DNA of 64,000 nt from positions 124,001-188,000 of the forward strand of contig NZ_KV440953.1 of the NCBI RefSeq assembly GCF_001636425.1, given 5' to 3'. The notes beneath the pieces are model-generated. The model saw only the letters and a list, made by a program, of their open reading frames with translations. It had not been told where the DNA came from and ran no database searches. Made by a program: the position numbers and the translations under genes. The stretch comes from Heyndrickxia acidicola (GTDB lineage Bacteria; Bacillota; Bacilli; Bacillales; Bacillaceae_C). Positions 18,000-28,324 of this stretch are shown here, one piece after another (the first letter of the stretch is position 1; each line of letters starts with the position of its first letter).

Positions 18000-19355
18000 A
18001 TGCACATCTTAGTGGTTGGTTTAAACTACAAAACAGCCCCTGTCGAGGTTCGTGAGAAGCTTGCTTTTGACGAAAAAGATTTAGGTGCTGCAATGGCTGC
18101 TTTAAGCCGTAAAAAAAGCATGCTGGAAAATGTCATTGTTTCGACATGCAACCGCACAGAAATATATGCTGTGGTGGACCAGCTGCATACTGGACGTTAC
18201 TATATTAAGGACTTCCTTGCAGAATGGTTTCAAATTGACAAGGATGTCTTTTCACCTTATTTATTTATATATGAGCAAGAAGGGGCCATGGAGCATTTAT
18301 TTAAAGTGATTTGCGGTTTGGATTCCATGGTTCTTGGGGAAACGCAGATATTGGGCCAGATGAAGGAAAGCTTTTTAATAGCACAATCTGAACACGTTAC
18401 AGGAACTATTTTTAATCAGCTTTTTAAACAGGCTATTACGCTGGCCAAGAAGGCACATTCTCAAACTGAAATTGGATCTCATGCCGTTTCTGTCAGCTAT
18501 GCTGCAGTTGAGCTTGCGAAAAAGGTATTCGGTTCGCTAAAAGCTAGACATGTCCTTATTCTCGGTGCAGGGAAAATGGGTGAGCTTGCGATTCAAAACC
18601 TGCAGGGAAGCGGTGCAACCAACATTACCGTCATAAATAGAACCTATGAAAAAGCGAGAGCCCTGGCAGATCAATATAATGGGAATGCGCTTGTTCTAAC
18701 GGAGCTAAGCAAGGCGATTACTGATGCAGATATATTAATCAGCTCTACCAGTGCGAGCGGTTATGTAATTACAAAAGCAATGATGGAGGATGTGAATAAA
18801 CAAAGAAAGGGCCGCCCTTTGTTTATGGTCGATATTGCCGTTCCGCGTGATCTTGATCCGGAAATAGCTGAATTGGAAAGTGTCTTCCTCTATGATATTG
18901 ATGATCTCGAAGGAATTGTCCAAGCTAACCTTGCAGAAAGGCAGAAGGCAGCTGAACAGATCAGTCTGATGATTGAAGACGAAATTGTTAGCTTTAACCA
19001 ATGGGTTCATATGCTTGGCGTTGTTCCCATCATAGCAGAGCTCAGGGAAAAAGCTATGGGAATTCAAGCCGATACGATGAAGAGCATTGAAAGAAAAATG
19101 CCTAATCTTACAGAGCGTGAAAGGAAGGTTTTAAATAAACATACCAAGAGTATAGTCAATCAGCTGTTAAAAGATCCTGTGTCACAGGTAAAGGAGATTG
19201 CTGCACAGGCAAATGCAGCTGAAAGGCTTGAATTGTTTAAGCAAATCTTCAATCTGAGCGATCAAGATCAAAATGAACGAGTGCCAGAGCAGGCTGCTGC
19301 AGCTTCAAAGAAGGCAGCTTACCTATTAAATGTAAGTCCAGCCCTAGAATCTTAA
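18000..19355 (+). CDS. hemA: Glutamyl-tRNA reductase
   Basis: 451 residues. First committed enzyme of C5-pathway tetrapyrrole synthesis: reduces glutamyl-tRNA(Glu) to glutamate-1-semialdehyde. The catalytic cysteine is residue 50 in STCNRTEIY, the NADPH site is [12 protein letters not shown] (about 181-192), and a long dimerisation helix occupies the C-terminus. The N-terminus [20 protein letters not shown] matches the family. First gene of the hemAXCDB run, with GGGGGTG eight bases upstream of the ATG. The last ~25 residues are Ala/Gln-rich and variable. Confidence 0.97.
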   Translation: MHILVVGLNYKTAPVEVREKLAFDEKDLGAAMAALSRKKSMLENVIVSTCNRTEIYAVVDQLHTGRYYIKDFLAEWFQIDKDVFSPYLFIYEQEGAMEHLFKVICGLDSMVLGETQILGQMKESFLIAQSEHVTGTIFNQLFKQAITLAKKAHSQTEIGSHAVSVSYAAVELAKKVFGSLKARHVLILGAGKMGELAIQNLQGSGATNITVINRTYEKARALADQYNGNALVLTELSKAITDADILISSTSASGYVITKAMMEDVNKQRKGRPLFMVDIAVPRDLDPEIAELESVFLYDIDDLEGIVQANLAERQKAAEQISLMIEDEIVSFNQWVHMLGVVPIIAELREKAMGIQADTMKSIERKMPNLTERERKVLNKHTKSIVNQLLKDPVSQVKEIAAQANAAERLELFKQIFNLSDQDQNERVPEQAAAASKKAAYLLNVSPALES

Positions 19356-19373
19356 TGAAGGGCAGGGTACAAG

Positions 19374-20207
19374 ATGTTTAACTTGGTTATGTCCAGGCTG
19401 CACGAAGGCATGATTGTCATTTATGCAATCAGCATACTGCTTTATTTTATGGATTTCTTACATCATGATAAGAAGGCGAACCGTATCGCCTTCTGGTTAC
19501 TTTCGATTGTTTGGATCCTTCAAACAATCTTTTTATTTTTGTATATGGCCCGGACCGGACGATTTCCGGTATTGACCCTTTTTGAGGGGCTGTATTTTTA
19601 CGCATGGGTCCTGTTAACCCTCTCTCTTTTTATTAATCGTATCTTGAGGGTGGATTTCACCGTTTTTTTTACCAATATTATTGGGTTTTTTATTATGGCA
19701 ATCCATACATTTGCACCTGTGCAAATGCCCACGACAGCGATGGCAAAAAGATTAATATCGGAGCTTTTGCTTATTCATATTACTATGGCCATCCTATCGT
19801 ATGCTGCTTTTTCGCTTTCATTTGTATTTTCTTTATTGTATCTGCTTCAATATAAGCTGTTGAAAGAAAAAAAATGGGGTCACAGGCTATGGCGGATGCA
19901 GGATCTTTCAAAGCTTGAAAAAATGTCCTATATCTTAAATGTGGCCGGGGTGCCTATGCTGCTATTAAGTTTGATTCTTGGGTTGCAATGGGCCTTTTTA
20001 AAGCTCCCTCATTTTTTATGGTACGACCCTAAGATTATCGGTTCATTTGTTCTTTTGATCATTTATGGAATCTATCTATATCTTCGGGTAAGAAAGAATG
20101 TATTTGGAAAGTCGCTGGCGTTATGGAATATGGCAGCCTTTTTAATTGTACTTATCAATTTCTTTTTAATAAGCCGTTTATCAGCTTTTCATTTTTGGTA
20201 TTCTTAG
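19374..20207 (+). CDS. hemX: HemX, integral membrane cytochrome-c-assembly-type protein
   Basis: 277 residues with about eight membrane segments and the CcsA/ResC-like fold (MARTGRFPVLTLFEGLYFYAW, GLQWAFLKLPHFLWYDPKIIGSF). In B. subtilis HemX negatively affects HemA abundance. It starts 18 bases after hemA and is followed 12 bases later by hemC, so it lies within one transcript. Confidence 0.93.
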   Translation: MFNLVMSRLHEGMIVIYAISILLYFMDFLHHDKKANRIAFWLLSIVWILQTIFLFLYMARTGRFPVLTLFEGLYFYAWVLLTLSLFINRILRVDFTVFFTNIIGFFIMAIHTFAPVQMPTTAMAKRLISELLLIHITMAILSYAAFSLSFVFSLLYLLQYKLLKEKKWGHRLWRMQDLSKLEKMSYILNVAGVPMLLLSLILGLQWAFLKLPHFLWYDPKIIGSFVLLIIYGIYLYLRVRKNVFGKSLALWNMAAFLIVLINFFLISRLSAFHFWYS

Positions 20208-20219
20208 GAGGCATATAAG

Positions 20220-21152
20220 GTGAGAAAGATTATTATTGGTTCAAGAAGGAGCAAGCTGGCGCTTACTCAGACAAATTGGGTGGCAGACCAACTGAAACAG
20301 CTCGGCGTTCCATTTGAATTTGAAATTAAAGAAATAGTGACAAAGGGTGATAAAATCCTTGATGTAACCTTATCTAAAGTGGGCGGCAAAGGTCTCTTTG
20401 TGAAGGAGATTGAACAGGCGCTTTTAAATAAAGAAATTGATATGGCTGTCCATAGCATGAAAGACATGCCTGCCGTTTTGCCGGATTATCTGACCATTGG
20501 CTGTGTGCCTCCGCGGGAAGATCATCGAGATGCTTTAATTTCGAAAGAAAAGTTTTCTTTACATGATCTTCCAAAAGGAGCGGTGGTCGGCACAAGCAGC
20601 CTTAGACGCGGAGCACAGCTGTTATCCCGTCGTCCTGACCTGGAGATTAAGTGGATTCGCGGTAACATTGATACACGCTTGGAAAAGCTTCAAAACGAGG
20701 ATTATGATGCCATCATTTTAGCTGCTGCCGGGTTAAAACGGATGGGCTGGAGTGAGGACACTGTCACTGAATTCCTTGATCCGGAAATATGCCTGCCAGC
20801 TGTTGGGCAGGGTGCCCTGGCAATTGAATGCCGGAAGGATGATCAGGAATTACTAGATCAATTAGCTAAATTGACATCGGAAGCGACAGACCTTACGGTT
20901 AAAGCAGAACGGGCCTTTCTTGCGGAAATGGAAGGGGGATGCCAGGTGCCAATCGCAGGCTATGCCTCTCTTTCCGAAGATGGAGAGATATCTCTTAATG
21001 GTCTTGTAGCATCACCGGATGGAAAGAAAATCTTTAAAGAAAGAATAGTCGGTAAAGATCCTGAACAGGTCGGAAAGATGGCCGCCGCTGCTTTAAACCG
21101 CTATGGGGCGAAGGAATTAATAGATAAAGTGAAACAGGAGCTGGATCACTAA
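20220..21152 (+). CDS. hemC: Porphobilinogen deaminase (hydroxymethylbilane synthase)
   Basis: 310 residues from a GTG start with TTAGGAGGC upstream. Condenses four porphobilinogens into hydroxymethylbilane on a covalently bound dipyrromethane. Motifs: [12 protein letters not shown] (N-terminal), [19 protein letters not shown], and the cofactor-attachment cysteine in [11 protein letters not shown]. The stop codon overlaps the hemD ATG by one base. Confidence 0.97.
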   Translation: MRKIIIGSRRSKLALTQTNWVADQLKQLGVPFEFEIKEIVTKGDKILDVTLSKVGGKGLFVKEIEQALLNKEIDMAVHSMKDMPAVLPDYLTIGCVPPREDHRDALISKEKFSLHDLPKGAVVGTSSLRRGAQLLSRRPDLEIKWIRGNIDTRLEKLQNEDYDAIILAAAGLKRMGWSEDTVTEFLDPEICLPAVGQGALAIECRKDDQELLDQLAKLTSEATDLTVKAERAFLAEMEGGCQVPIAGYASLSEDGEISLNGLVASPDGKKIFKERIVGKDPEQVGKMAAAALNRYGAKELIDKVKQELDH

Positions 21153-21940
21153 TGACCCTGCCTCTTGATGGCAAGCAAGTGCTTATTACAAGGGGATCAG
21201 GAGAGGGGAAAAAGCTTTTTGACCAAGTGGAAAAACTTGGCGGGACACCTTTTGTTATCCCCCTTATTGATTTTAAGCCTCAAACAGGCGTGAAAGAGGC
21301 TGGGTTTAAAAAAGAGTTATTCACCTACGATTGGGTGATTTTTACAAGCAAGAATGGTGTACGCTATTTTTTTGAACAGGTAAAAGACTTGCCTTATCAT
21401 CAAAAGTCTTTGAAATTTGCTGTTATAGGAAGCAAAACGAGAGAGTATCTTAGAAAACATTTTGGGATTCAAGCTGACTTTATGCCATCTTCCTTTACTG
21501 CCAGGGACTTTGCAGCAGAATTTCTTACAAGCTGCCCTGCCCCTGGCCGAGTGCTGATTCCAAAAGGAAATCTTGCAAATAATTTTATAGCGAAAAGCTT
21601 GTTAGAAAAGAAAATCCATGTGGAAGAATGGATTGTTTATACAACCTTTCTCCCGGAAAAAAGTATAGAGAGAATGAAAGATGCACTGTTATCCATTTCG
21701 TTTGATTTTGCTCTTTTTTCTTCTCCGTCTGCTTTTCATCATTTCATAGAAGTATTGGAAATCATAAAGGCCGACTTTCCGGAAGGCATGGAGATTGTCA
21801 GTATTGGACCAGCTACTACAAGAGCTGTTGAAGCTTATGGTTATCGAGCTTCCTTAACTCCGGCTGTCCATACAATGGATGCAATGATTGAAAGCTTGAA
21901 AGAATATATTCTGTCAGGGAGGAACAAACAAAATGAATGA
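21152..21940 (+). CDS. hemD: Uroporphyrinogen-III synthase
   Basis: 262 residues. Cyclises hydroxymethylbilane with D-ring inversion. The family is poorly conserved; visible marks are [12 protein letters not shown] near the start, [31 protein letters not shown] and the C-terminal [14 protein letters not shown]. Overlaps hemC by one base and hemB by eight, so translation is coupled across all three. Confidence 0.94.
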   Translation: MTLPLDGKQVLITRGSGEGKKLFDQVEKLGGTPFVIPLIDFKPQTGVKEAGFKKELFTYDWVIFTSKNGVRYFFEQVKDLPYHQKSLKFAVIGSKTREYLRKHFGIQADFMPSSFTARDFAAEFLTSCPAPGRVLIPKGNLANNFIAKSLLEKKIHVEEWIVYTTFLPEKSIERMKDALLSISFDFALFSSPSAFHHFIEVLEIIKADFPEGMEIVSIGPATTRAVEAYGYRASLTPAVHTMDAMIESLKEYILSGRNKQNE

Positions 21941-22910
21941 ACTACAATTTAAACGCCATAGAAGACTGCGTTCCAATGCCACAATAAGAGCAATGGTCCG
22001 TGAAACGCATGTGAAAGTGGAAGATTTTATTTATCCAATTTTCGTCGTAGAAGGTGAAAATATTAAAAACCCTATCCCGTCCATGCCTGGAGTAGAGCAA
22101 TTATCGCTTGATCAGTTAAAGACAGAGATGGATGAAGTGGTAGCTCTAGGAATAAAGTCCGTTCTCTTATTTGGTATTCCGCTTGTAAAGGATGCAGTTG
22201 GCTCAGAGGCGTATCATGACCATGGCATCGTTCAGGAAGCAACAAGGCTGATTAAAGAAGGCTATCCGGAAGTAATGGTTATTGCTGATACATGTCTTTG
22301 CGAATATACAGACCATGGACACTGCGGTGTGATTGAAGAAGGAAAAATCTTAAATGATCCAAGTCTTGACCTGCTTGCCAGAACAGCTGTCAGCCAGGCA
22401 AAGGCAGGAGCGGATATTATTGCGCCATCCAACATGATGGACGGTTTCGTTGCAGCAATTCGAAAAGGGCTGGATGAAGCAGGCTTTGAGGATATCCCAA
22501 TCATGTCCTACGCTGTTAAATATGCTTCCGCTTTTTATGGTCCATTTCGAGATGCAGCCGGAAGCGCACCTCAATTTGGGGACCGCAAATCCTATCAGAT
22601 GGATCCTGCAAACAGGCTGGAGGCATTGAGAGAAGCTCAATCAGATATGGAAGAGGGGGCTGATTTTATTATCGTCAAGCCATCCTTATCCTATCTTGAT
22701 ATCATGAGAGATGTGAAAAACGAGTTTAATGTGCCGGTTGTAGCGTATAATGTAAGTGGAGAATATTCAATGGTTAAAGCTGCTGCACAAAATGGCTGGA
22801 TCGATGAAAAGACCATTGTCTTAGAAATTCTTACAAGCATGAAACGGGCTGGAGCCGATCTTATTATGACCTATCATGCCAAGGATGCAGCACGCTGGTT
22901 AGCAGAATAA
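21933..22910 (+). CDS. hemB: Delta-aminolevulinic acid dehydratase (porphobilinogen synthase)
   Basis: 325 residues. Joins two 5-aminolevulinates into porphobilinogen. The zinc-type metal site is seen as [12 protein letters not shown] (three cysteines), and the two active-site lysines in [15 protein letters not shown] and [22 protein letters not shown] gives the ATG start inside the end of hemD. A hairpin separates it from hemL. Confidence 0.97.
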   Translation: MNELQFKRHRRLRSNATIRAMVRETHVKVEDFIYPIFVVEGENIKNPIPSMPGVEQLSLDQLKTEMDEVVALGIKSVLLFGIPLVKDAVGSEAYHDHGIVQEATRLIKEGYPEVMVIADTCLCEYTDHGHCGVIEEGKILNDPSLDLLARTAVSQAKAGADIIAPSNMMDGFVAAIRKGLDEAGFEDIPIMSYAVKYASAFYGPFRDAAGSAPQFGDRKSYQMDPANRLEALREAQSDMEEGADFIIVKPSLSYLDIMRDVKNEFNVPVVAYNVSGEYSMVKAAAQNGWIDEKTIVLEILTSMKRAGADLIMTYHAKDAARWLAE

Positions 22911-22922
22911 ATTTAAGGGAAT

Positions 22923-22949
22923 AAAAGCACTGGCTGAATCAGTGCTTTT
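22923..22949 (+). terminator. Intra-operon hairpin between hemB and hemL
   Basis: AAAAGCACTG / CAGTGCTTTT around GCTGAAT, ending in four T, just 20 bases before the hemL start. It could partly terminate the hemAXCDB transcript or protect the 5' part of the mRNA. Confidence 0.6.
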
Positions 22950-22968
22950 CCCATACGGAGGATGTAGA

Positions 22969-24258
22969 ATGCGCTCATATGATCAATCCAAAAAAGCCTA
23001 TGAAGAGGCAGTTACTTTAATGCCGGGAGGGGTTAACAGCCCTGTGCGTGCCTTTCGTTCTGTCCATATGGATCCTATCTTTATGGAACGGGGAAAAGGT
23101 TCTAAAATCTATGATATTGATGGCAATGAATACATTGATTACGTTTTATCATGGGGACCGCTTATTCTTGGCCACACGAATGAACGTGTAGTTAATGCGA
23201 TAAAAAAAGTCGCTGAAATGGGAACAAGCTTTGGTGCACCGACTGTAATCGAGAATAAACTTGCAAAATTAGTGCAGGAACGCGTGCCTTCTATTGAGAT
23301 TGTTCGTATGGTATCTTCCGGCACGGAAGCGACCATGAGTGCTCTCCGCCTTGCAAGGGGGTATACTGGCCGCAATAAAATAATGAAATTTGAAGGCTGC
23401 TACCATGGACATGGGGATTCCCTTTTAATTAAAGCCGGATCCGGAGTGGCGACGCTTGGTCTTCCTGACAGTCCTGGTGTTCCGGAAGGTATTGCAAAGA
23501 ATACCATTGCCGTGCCGTACAATGATCTGGAAAGTGTACGTTATGCTTTTAGCCGGTTCGGGGATGATATCGCAGCCATAATTGTGGAACCAGTAGCAGG
23601 AAACATGGGCGTTGTGCCGCCAAAGCCGGGATTTCTGGAAGGGCTCCGGGACATCACCACTCAGTACGGCTCTTTATTGATTTTCGATGAGGTCATGACA
23701 GGCTTTCGAGTGGATTATCAATGTGCTCAAGGCTATTTTGGGGTTACACCTGATATAACATGCCTGGGCAAAGTGATTGGCGGAGGTCTTCCGGTTGGGG
23801 CATTCGGTGGGAAAGCAGAGATAATGGAAAGAATTGCGCCAAGCGGTCCTATTTATCAGGCGGGTACACTGTCAGGAAATCCATTAGCAATGACTGCTGG
23901 ATATGAAACGCTGAGCCAGCTGACACCAGATACGTATAAAGAGTTCAGGAAAAAGGCAGATAAACTGGAAGAGGGCATTTCAAAAGCTGCAAAAAAATAT
24001 GATATTCCACATACCTTTAACCGGGCAGGATCCATGATCGGCCTTTTCCTGACAAACGAAGAAGTTTTCAACTATGATACGGCAAAGACTTCAGATCTGG
24101 AGTTATTTGCTGCTTATTACCGTGAAATGGCATTGAATGGTGTTTTCTTGCCTCCGTCTCAATTTGAAGGTCTTTTCTTATCCACTGCACATACCGATGA
24201 AGATATTCAAAAGACCATTGAAGCAGCAGAAAAATCCTTCAGCAGGATAAGAGGATAA
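22969..24258 (+). CDS. hemL: Glutamate-1-semialdehyde 2,1-aminomutase
   Basis: 429 residues. PLP enzyme turning glutamate-1-semialdehyde into 5-aminolevulinate, the step after HemA. Motifs: [46 protein letters not shown] and the PLP-binding lysine in [20 protein letters not shown] 22969 is chosen over the longer frame because ACGGAGGATG precedes it and the extra nine codons would lie in the hairpin. Last gene of the hem block. Confidence 0.97.
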   Translation: MRSYDQSKKAYEEAVTLMPGGVNSPVRAFRSVHMDPIFMERGKGSKIYDIDGNEYIDYVLSWGPLILGHTNERVVNAIKKVAEMGTSFGAPTVIENKLAKLVQERVPSIEIVRMVSSGTEATMSALRLARGYTGRNKIMKFEGCYHGHGDSLLIKAGSGVATLGLPDSPGVPEGIAKNTIAVPYNDLESVRYAFSRFGDDIAAIIVEPVAGNMGVVPPKPGFLEGLRDITTQYGSLLIFDEVMTGFRVDYQCAQGYFGVTPDITCLGKVIGGGLPVGAFGGKAEIMERIAPSGPIYQAGTLSGNPLAMTAGYETLSQLTPDTYKEFRKKADKLEEGISKAAKKYDIPHTFNRAGSMIGLFLTNEEVFNYDTAKTSDLELFAAYYREMALNGVFLPPSQFEGLFLSTAHTDEDIQKTIEAAEKSFSRIRG

Positions 24259-24979
24259 AGCCCTCATTTATAATAGACATTAACAAAAAAACATCTTTGG
24301 ATAGCGGGTTCTGTTTTGAAGTACAAAATCTTTAAACGCACCCTACTTAATATCCAAAATAGATATGAAATGGTCCTGTGATTCGCAGGACCATTTTTTA
24401 TTGAAATACTACAAAACCATTGATTTAATAAGATTTTTGCTAATGAATTTGGATTAGGGATCCTAAGAATCGCACCTAAATTCGTATATCAAAAAGCAAG
24501 GGATTTTCACCTTACATATATTTCTGTATTAAAATGGCTTTATATCAATAAATAGAGGGCAACCATAATCACTGCGATTTGGTGGCCCATACAATTAACT
24601 TTTTAAATATTAGTACTCGAAAACAGACCCCGTTAATCTTTAGATGGTTTTTTTGGATATAAGCATAATTTTATTATTTAACCAGGAGGCTCCCAGCCAT
24701 ATCGTAGAAAGCATATGCCTGCAGTGGAAATCACCACCAGGAGAATCAAGGCGTAACCAGTGTTTTGGTTAAAACGAATGCTGAAATTGATCGAAAAGTT
24801 GATTGAAGCGGAAGGGACGCAATATTCTGGCAGGAGAGCTTTATATATATTTAAAAAAAGATCCATGTAAAAAAAAAGAATCTGTTCACGTATTACGAAT
24901 CATATTTCCTCTCCCTATCTCATACAGTTTTAATGACATAGTCATTTATTGTATTGGATCCGAAGGGAGGAAATCCATT
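24259..24979. other. hemL-spoVID intergenic region
   Basis: About 720 bases. Holds the hemL terminator (24368-24399). Between about 24690 and 24830 are broken ends of the GTTGATT repeat in shuffled order: a right end (CATATGCCTGCAGTGGAAATCACC) before a left end (GTTGATTGAAGCGGAAGG). No gene supported; the longest frame here is only the upstream extension of spoVID. Confidence 0.55.
24368..24399 (+). terminator. Terminator of the hem block
   Basis: AAATGGTCCTG / CAGGACCATTT around TGATTCG, followed by a T run. Confidence 0.88.
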
Positions 24980-26191
24980 ATGTCTCAAAATCAATCGTCT
25001 TTACGATTTTCATTAGAAGAATCCATTTGGTTTAAAAGAGGACAGGAAGTAGAAGAGCTATTGTCCATTTCTTTAGACCCGGAAATTTCTATTCTTGAAC
25101 AAGAGGAATATATCTTGATTCAAGGATCTTTGCGTTTGGCTGGTGAATTCAAATCAGAATCGAGTTATACAGAAGATTACCCAGATTTCCAGGGAACATA
25201 TGTAGATGAGATAAGATATCACGAAGAAGAGGAAAGCTTTGAATTTTATCATCTTTTTCCCGTGGATGTCACTATTCCGAAAGAGCGAATAGAGCAATTG
25301 GAGGCTGTAGATGTTCATATCGATTCTTTTGACTATGTCTTTCCTGAAAAAGGATGTTTAAAGCTCAATGCTGACATTACTATCTACGGTCTCGTAAATG
25401 ACCATACTGAAGAAGAGGCCTATTATCATCAGGAGCATCCAAAGCTGGAGTATGGGCACGAAGAAACATATGATGCCGAGGAGTATGAATATGAGCCTCT
25501 AAATCGCGATATTTCATTAGAGGCTGAACCCATTGAAGAACTGGATGAATATGAAGAAGTTGAACTGATCCCGCTTGTCAACCAAAATGAACCATCTGAA
25601 TTACGCTTTACAGATAAAGATTCAGAAGATAAAAATGAGGATGAAGATTTATACCAACCATTTACTGCAGAAGCTAAACGCAAGCTGGAATTTGAAGCAG
25701 ATGCCCCTGACTCGCTTCATGACCATGAAGAAAATGAAGTGTCTATTACTTTTTCAAATGAGCAGGAGAACGGGCACCTGCATAATGAATATGACCTTTC
25801 CACGATTTATCGTGACGAGAAGCAATCTCACTATGATCATCAGGATTATTATCAGGAGGAATCTTCTTCTTCTCAGAAAAATCAATATGAGGACTCTCTT
25901 AGCAAGAAAGAGGAATCTGGTGAAGAAAAACAAGAAAAAGAGAAAAAACCAAAAAAGAAGGATAAGTATGAATCTATATCGTTAACAGACTTCTTTGCTA
26001 GAAAAGAGGAAGAAGCACCGGCAAAACTAAAGGTTTGTATTGTGCAGCATGGAGAGACATTGGATTATTTAGCAGAGAAGTATGATATTAATGTTCAACA
26101 GATTCTAAGAATGAATCATTTAGACTTAACCCAGGATGTTCATGAAGGGCAGGTATTATACATACCTTCCTATGCAGTGGTGAGAAAATAG
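24980..26191 (+). CDS. spoVID: SpoVID, spore coat encasement protein
   Basis: 403 residues. Drives encasement of the forespore by coat proteins. The N-terminal beta-rich domain (LRFSLEESIWFKRGQEVEEL, LLSISLDPEISI) is the conserved SpoVID start. The middle (about 150-345) is very acidic and low in complexity. The C-terminal LysM domain (about 350-400: CIVQHGETLDYLAEKY, ILRMNHL, VLYIPSY) would bind peptidoglycan or lipid II. Start set at 24980 by GAAGGGAGGAAA upstream. As in B. subtilis it lies after hemL and before ysxE. Confidence 0.95.
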   Translation: MSQNQSSLRFSLEESIWFKRGQEVEELLSISLDPEISILEQEEYILIQGSLRLAGEFKSESSYTEDYPDFQGTYVDEIRYHEEEESFEFYHLFPVDVTIPKERIEQLEAVDVHIDSFDYVFPEKGCLKLNADITIYGLVNDHTEEEAYYHQEHPKLEYGHEETYDAEEYEYEPLNRDISLEAEPIEELDEYEEVELIPLVNQNEPSELRFTDKDSEDKNEDEDLYQPFTAEAKRKLEFEADAPDSLHDHEENEVSITFSNEQENGHLHNEYDLSTIYRDEKQSHYDHQDYYQEESSSSQKNQYEDSLSKKEESGEEKQEKEKKPKKKDKYESISLTDFFARKEEEAPAKLKVCIVQHGETLDYLAEKYDINVQQILRMNHLDLTQDVHEGQVLYIPSYAVVRK

Positions 26192-26310
26192 CCGTTTCTT
26201 AACCCAGAGTCAAGTGTTAACAGGATTTTATTATTCCCTTTCAATTTTTCCATTATGTTATGATGGTATATCCTTTTTGGAAAATTTATGTAACCCATGT
26301 AGTCTCTGTT

Positions 26311-26460
26311 TGGCTCCAGATCCTATCGGATAGCGGATTTCTAAGTCCTCTCACTAAGATAAGGCAACAGCAGCTCCTGAACGGCCTCGCTGTCTTCCCT
26401 TTATCTCAGTCGGGGACTATGAAATCCGTACACCGATGAGCAGGGTGCTTTCGCTTTTCT
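26311..26460 (+). repeat. GGCGCTTTCGCT dispersed repeat, copy 4
   Basis: TGGCTCCAGATCCTATCGGATAG at the left, GATAAGGCAACAGCAGC and TTCCCTTTATCTCAGTC in the middle, CACCGATGAGCAGGGTGC at the right. Occupies half of the spoVID-ysxE gap and ends about 25 bases before the ysxE ribosome binding site. Confidence 0.78.
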
Positions 26461-26497
26461 TAAAATCCGCTGGTTGATTTTTTAAGCAGGTGATGGA

Positions 26498-27502
26498 ATG
26501 AATGAAAACAAAAACAATGATATTGTCCGAATTTTAAAGGAGTACGGATTAAATCACCCCCATATTGAAAGATACGGAAAAATATACAAGGTTTATTCAC
26601 AGAATGGAATCTATGCCTTGAAGATCATTTCTCCCACAAGCGGCATCGACTTTGTACGGAACGTTCAGCTTCTTTATCAAAGGGGCTTTAATCGAATTGT
26701 TCCTATCTTTCCAACTCTTGATGGAAGGTATGCCATTCTTGAAGAACGATCACTGTATTATTTAATGCCGTGGCTTTCCAATGAGGATAAGGAAGACCGC
26801 TTTGCCAAGCATCAAAAAATGTTCAGGGAGCTGGCAAGGCTTCACACTTTGTCTGTAAAGGATATCGCCGTCACCAGTGAAGCAAGAGAGGAGCATTATG
26901 AAAGAACGGTAGAGCAATGGGAAAGAGAAGGAGAGTTCTTTGAAGAATTTTTGGAGTACTGTGAAAGAAAATGGTATATGTCACCGTTTGAACTCATGTT
27001 TTGCAATTATTATCAAAGTATAAATCAAGCAATGACTTTTTCAAAAACCAAACTGGAGGAGTGGCTCGAAGTATCCAAAGAGGATACTAAAGGAAGAACG
27101 GTTATGACCCATGGGAAGGTTTCGATTGAGCATTTTTTATACGATGATAAAGGATATGGTTATTTTACAAACTTCGAAGATTCAAAAATCGCTTCTCCTA
27201 TCCATGATTTGCTTCCTTTTTTAGTGAGAAGATTGCATGCACAGCCTGGACAATACGATGACACGATTGAATGGATCAATACCTATTTTCGTTATTTCCC
27301 ATTCAGAAGTGACGAAAAGCTGCTATTCCTAAGTTATCTTGCCCATCCCGGCTCTATTGTTGAAACTGTTCAGGACTATTATTTTAAAAGGAGCAATAAA
27401 ACGGAGCTTCGGTTTGTGAAAAAATTCCAAAAAGAGTTTTGGCTTTTGAAAAATTCCGAATATGTAGTGATGAAGATGGCGCCGCCGCCAAGTCCTGAAT
27501 AA
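26498..27502 (+). CDS. ysxE: YsxE, spore coat protein with kinase-like (CotS-type) fold
   Basis: 334 residues. Aminoglycoside-phosphotransferase/CotS-like fold: a lysine-bearing N-lobe strand (GIYALKIISP), the hinge YYLMPWL, and a C-lobe segment where the catalytic HxD of true kinases is replaced (MTHGKVSIEHFLYDD), so phosphotransfer is uncertain. Orthologous by position to B. subtilis ysxE, which follows spoVID and is a coat protein. AGGTGATGGA precedes the start. Confidence 0.9.
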   Translation: MNENKNNDIVRILKEYGLNHPHIERYGKIYKVYSQNGIYALKIISPTSGIDFVRNVQLLYQRGFNRIVPIFPTLDGRYAILEERSLYYLMPWLSNEDKEDRFAKHQKMFRELARLHTLSVKDIAVTSEAREEHYERTVEQWEREGEFFEEFLEYCERKWYMSPFELMFCNYYQSINQAMTFSKTKLEEWLEVSKEDTKGRTVMTHGKVSIEHFLYDDKGYGYFTNFEDSKIASPIHDLLPFLVRRLHAQPGQYDDTIEWINTYFRYFPFRSDEKLLFLSYLAHPGSIVETVQDYYFKRSNKTELRFVKKFQKEFWLLKNSEYVVMKMAPPPSPE

Positions 27503-27508
27503 TGAAAT

Positions 27509-27549
27509 GCCCCTTCCTATCGTATATTCAAAGGAAAGGGCTATTTTTT
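27509..27549 (+). terminator. Terminator of ysxE
   Basis: GCCCCTTCCT / AGGAAAGGGC (one mismatch) with a 13-base loop and a following T run. Confidence 0.8.
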
Positions 27550-27615
27550 ATGGTGAAAAGTATTTATTTAACTCATAAAAATTGCAAACTGTAAAGTTCA
27601 TTCGATTTTTGATAA

Positions 27616-27763
27616 CTGCTCGTTTTTTAGTTCATTTTACAGTAAAGAAAGAAACCAAAAGCAAACTTGTTTGCTTTTGGTTTCTTTCTTTACTGTAACC
27701 TTTCAGCTATGCTGAAAGGCGTGTGAAACGGCCGTTTCACACGAATGAGCTAAAAAACAACAG
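27616..27763. repeat. Nested-palindrome element
   Basis: Three palindromes in a row. 27637-27698 has perfect 30-bp arms around a two-base centre; 27699-27719 has perfect 9-bp arms (CCTTTCAGC/GCTGAAAGG) around TAT; 27720-27743 is a perfect 24-bp palindrome (CGTGTGAAACGG and its complement). All are enclosed by outer imperfect inverted arms CTGCTCGTTTTTTAGTTCAT (27616) and ATGAGCTAAAAAACAACAG (to 27763). Partial relatives of the outer ends occur at 390-414 and about 1176-1210. No coding capacity. Confidence 0.9.
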
Positions 27764-27982
27764 TATCCTTTAGCAAAAACCACCATGCTAATCAAATTCA
27801 CATGATGGCGCATGAAAATTTGTTCTTTCACCCACAGGTTAAGGCAATGATTATTAGCAGAGGCCGTTTGGTTTGATGCTACAAACTCGAAATAAGATTT
27901 TTATAGGGTAGCCTTATGAATAAAAAATTTGAGTAACTACCGTCTTTGTTAAATATTAAAATTAAAACAGGCATTCAAATAA

Positions 27983-28180
27983 TTAAAACCATTCGTAGTG
28001 ATAACCTAAGGCAACGAGAATAAAAATGGCCAGCAATAATACATCAAAGGTTGTAGGAAAGAAAATAGTACGTATTCCTTGAAAGATGGCAAAAGGAATA
28101 ATCAGCTGCCTGCAAACACCCCTGATGTTTCTTCCCCAGGTTTGAAGTGTATATTTATTAAAACTAAATTTATTCTTCAC
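27983..28180 (-). CDS. Small membrane protein of unknown function
   Basis: 65 residues from a GTG start with GAAGGTGAAATT upstream. Basic N-terminus (KNKFSFNKYTLQTWGRNIRG), then a hydrophobic stretch CRQLIIPFAIFQGIRTIFFP, then a clear membrane segment ending GYHYEWF. The ordered charge pattern, the good ribosome binding site and the location in an otherwise empty gap argue for a real gene. I do not recognise a function. It is transcribed away from valS. Confidence 0.6.
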   Translation of the reverse strand: MKNKFSFNKYTLQTWGRNIRGVCRQLIIPFAIFQGIRTIFFPTTFDVLLLAIFILVALGYHYEWF

Positions 28181-28288
28181 AATTTCACCTTCTTGCAAGA
28201 GATTCTGTATTTAATCTATGATAGAAAATAAATTCTGTGTCTTTTACCCAGGTCCATGAATATTTTTTATAAAATGGGCAATAAATAA

Positions 28289-28318
28289 TTGACGGGAACA
28301 ATGAAAATTGGATACTAT
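28289..28318 (+). promoter_or_regulatory. Promoter of the valS T-box transcript
   Basis: TTGACG, an 18-base spacer and TACTAT, directly upstream of the leader. Confidence 0.7.
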
Positions 28319-28324
28319 AAAGTA

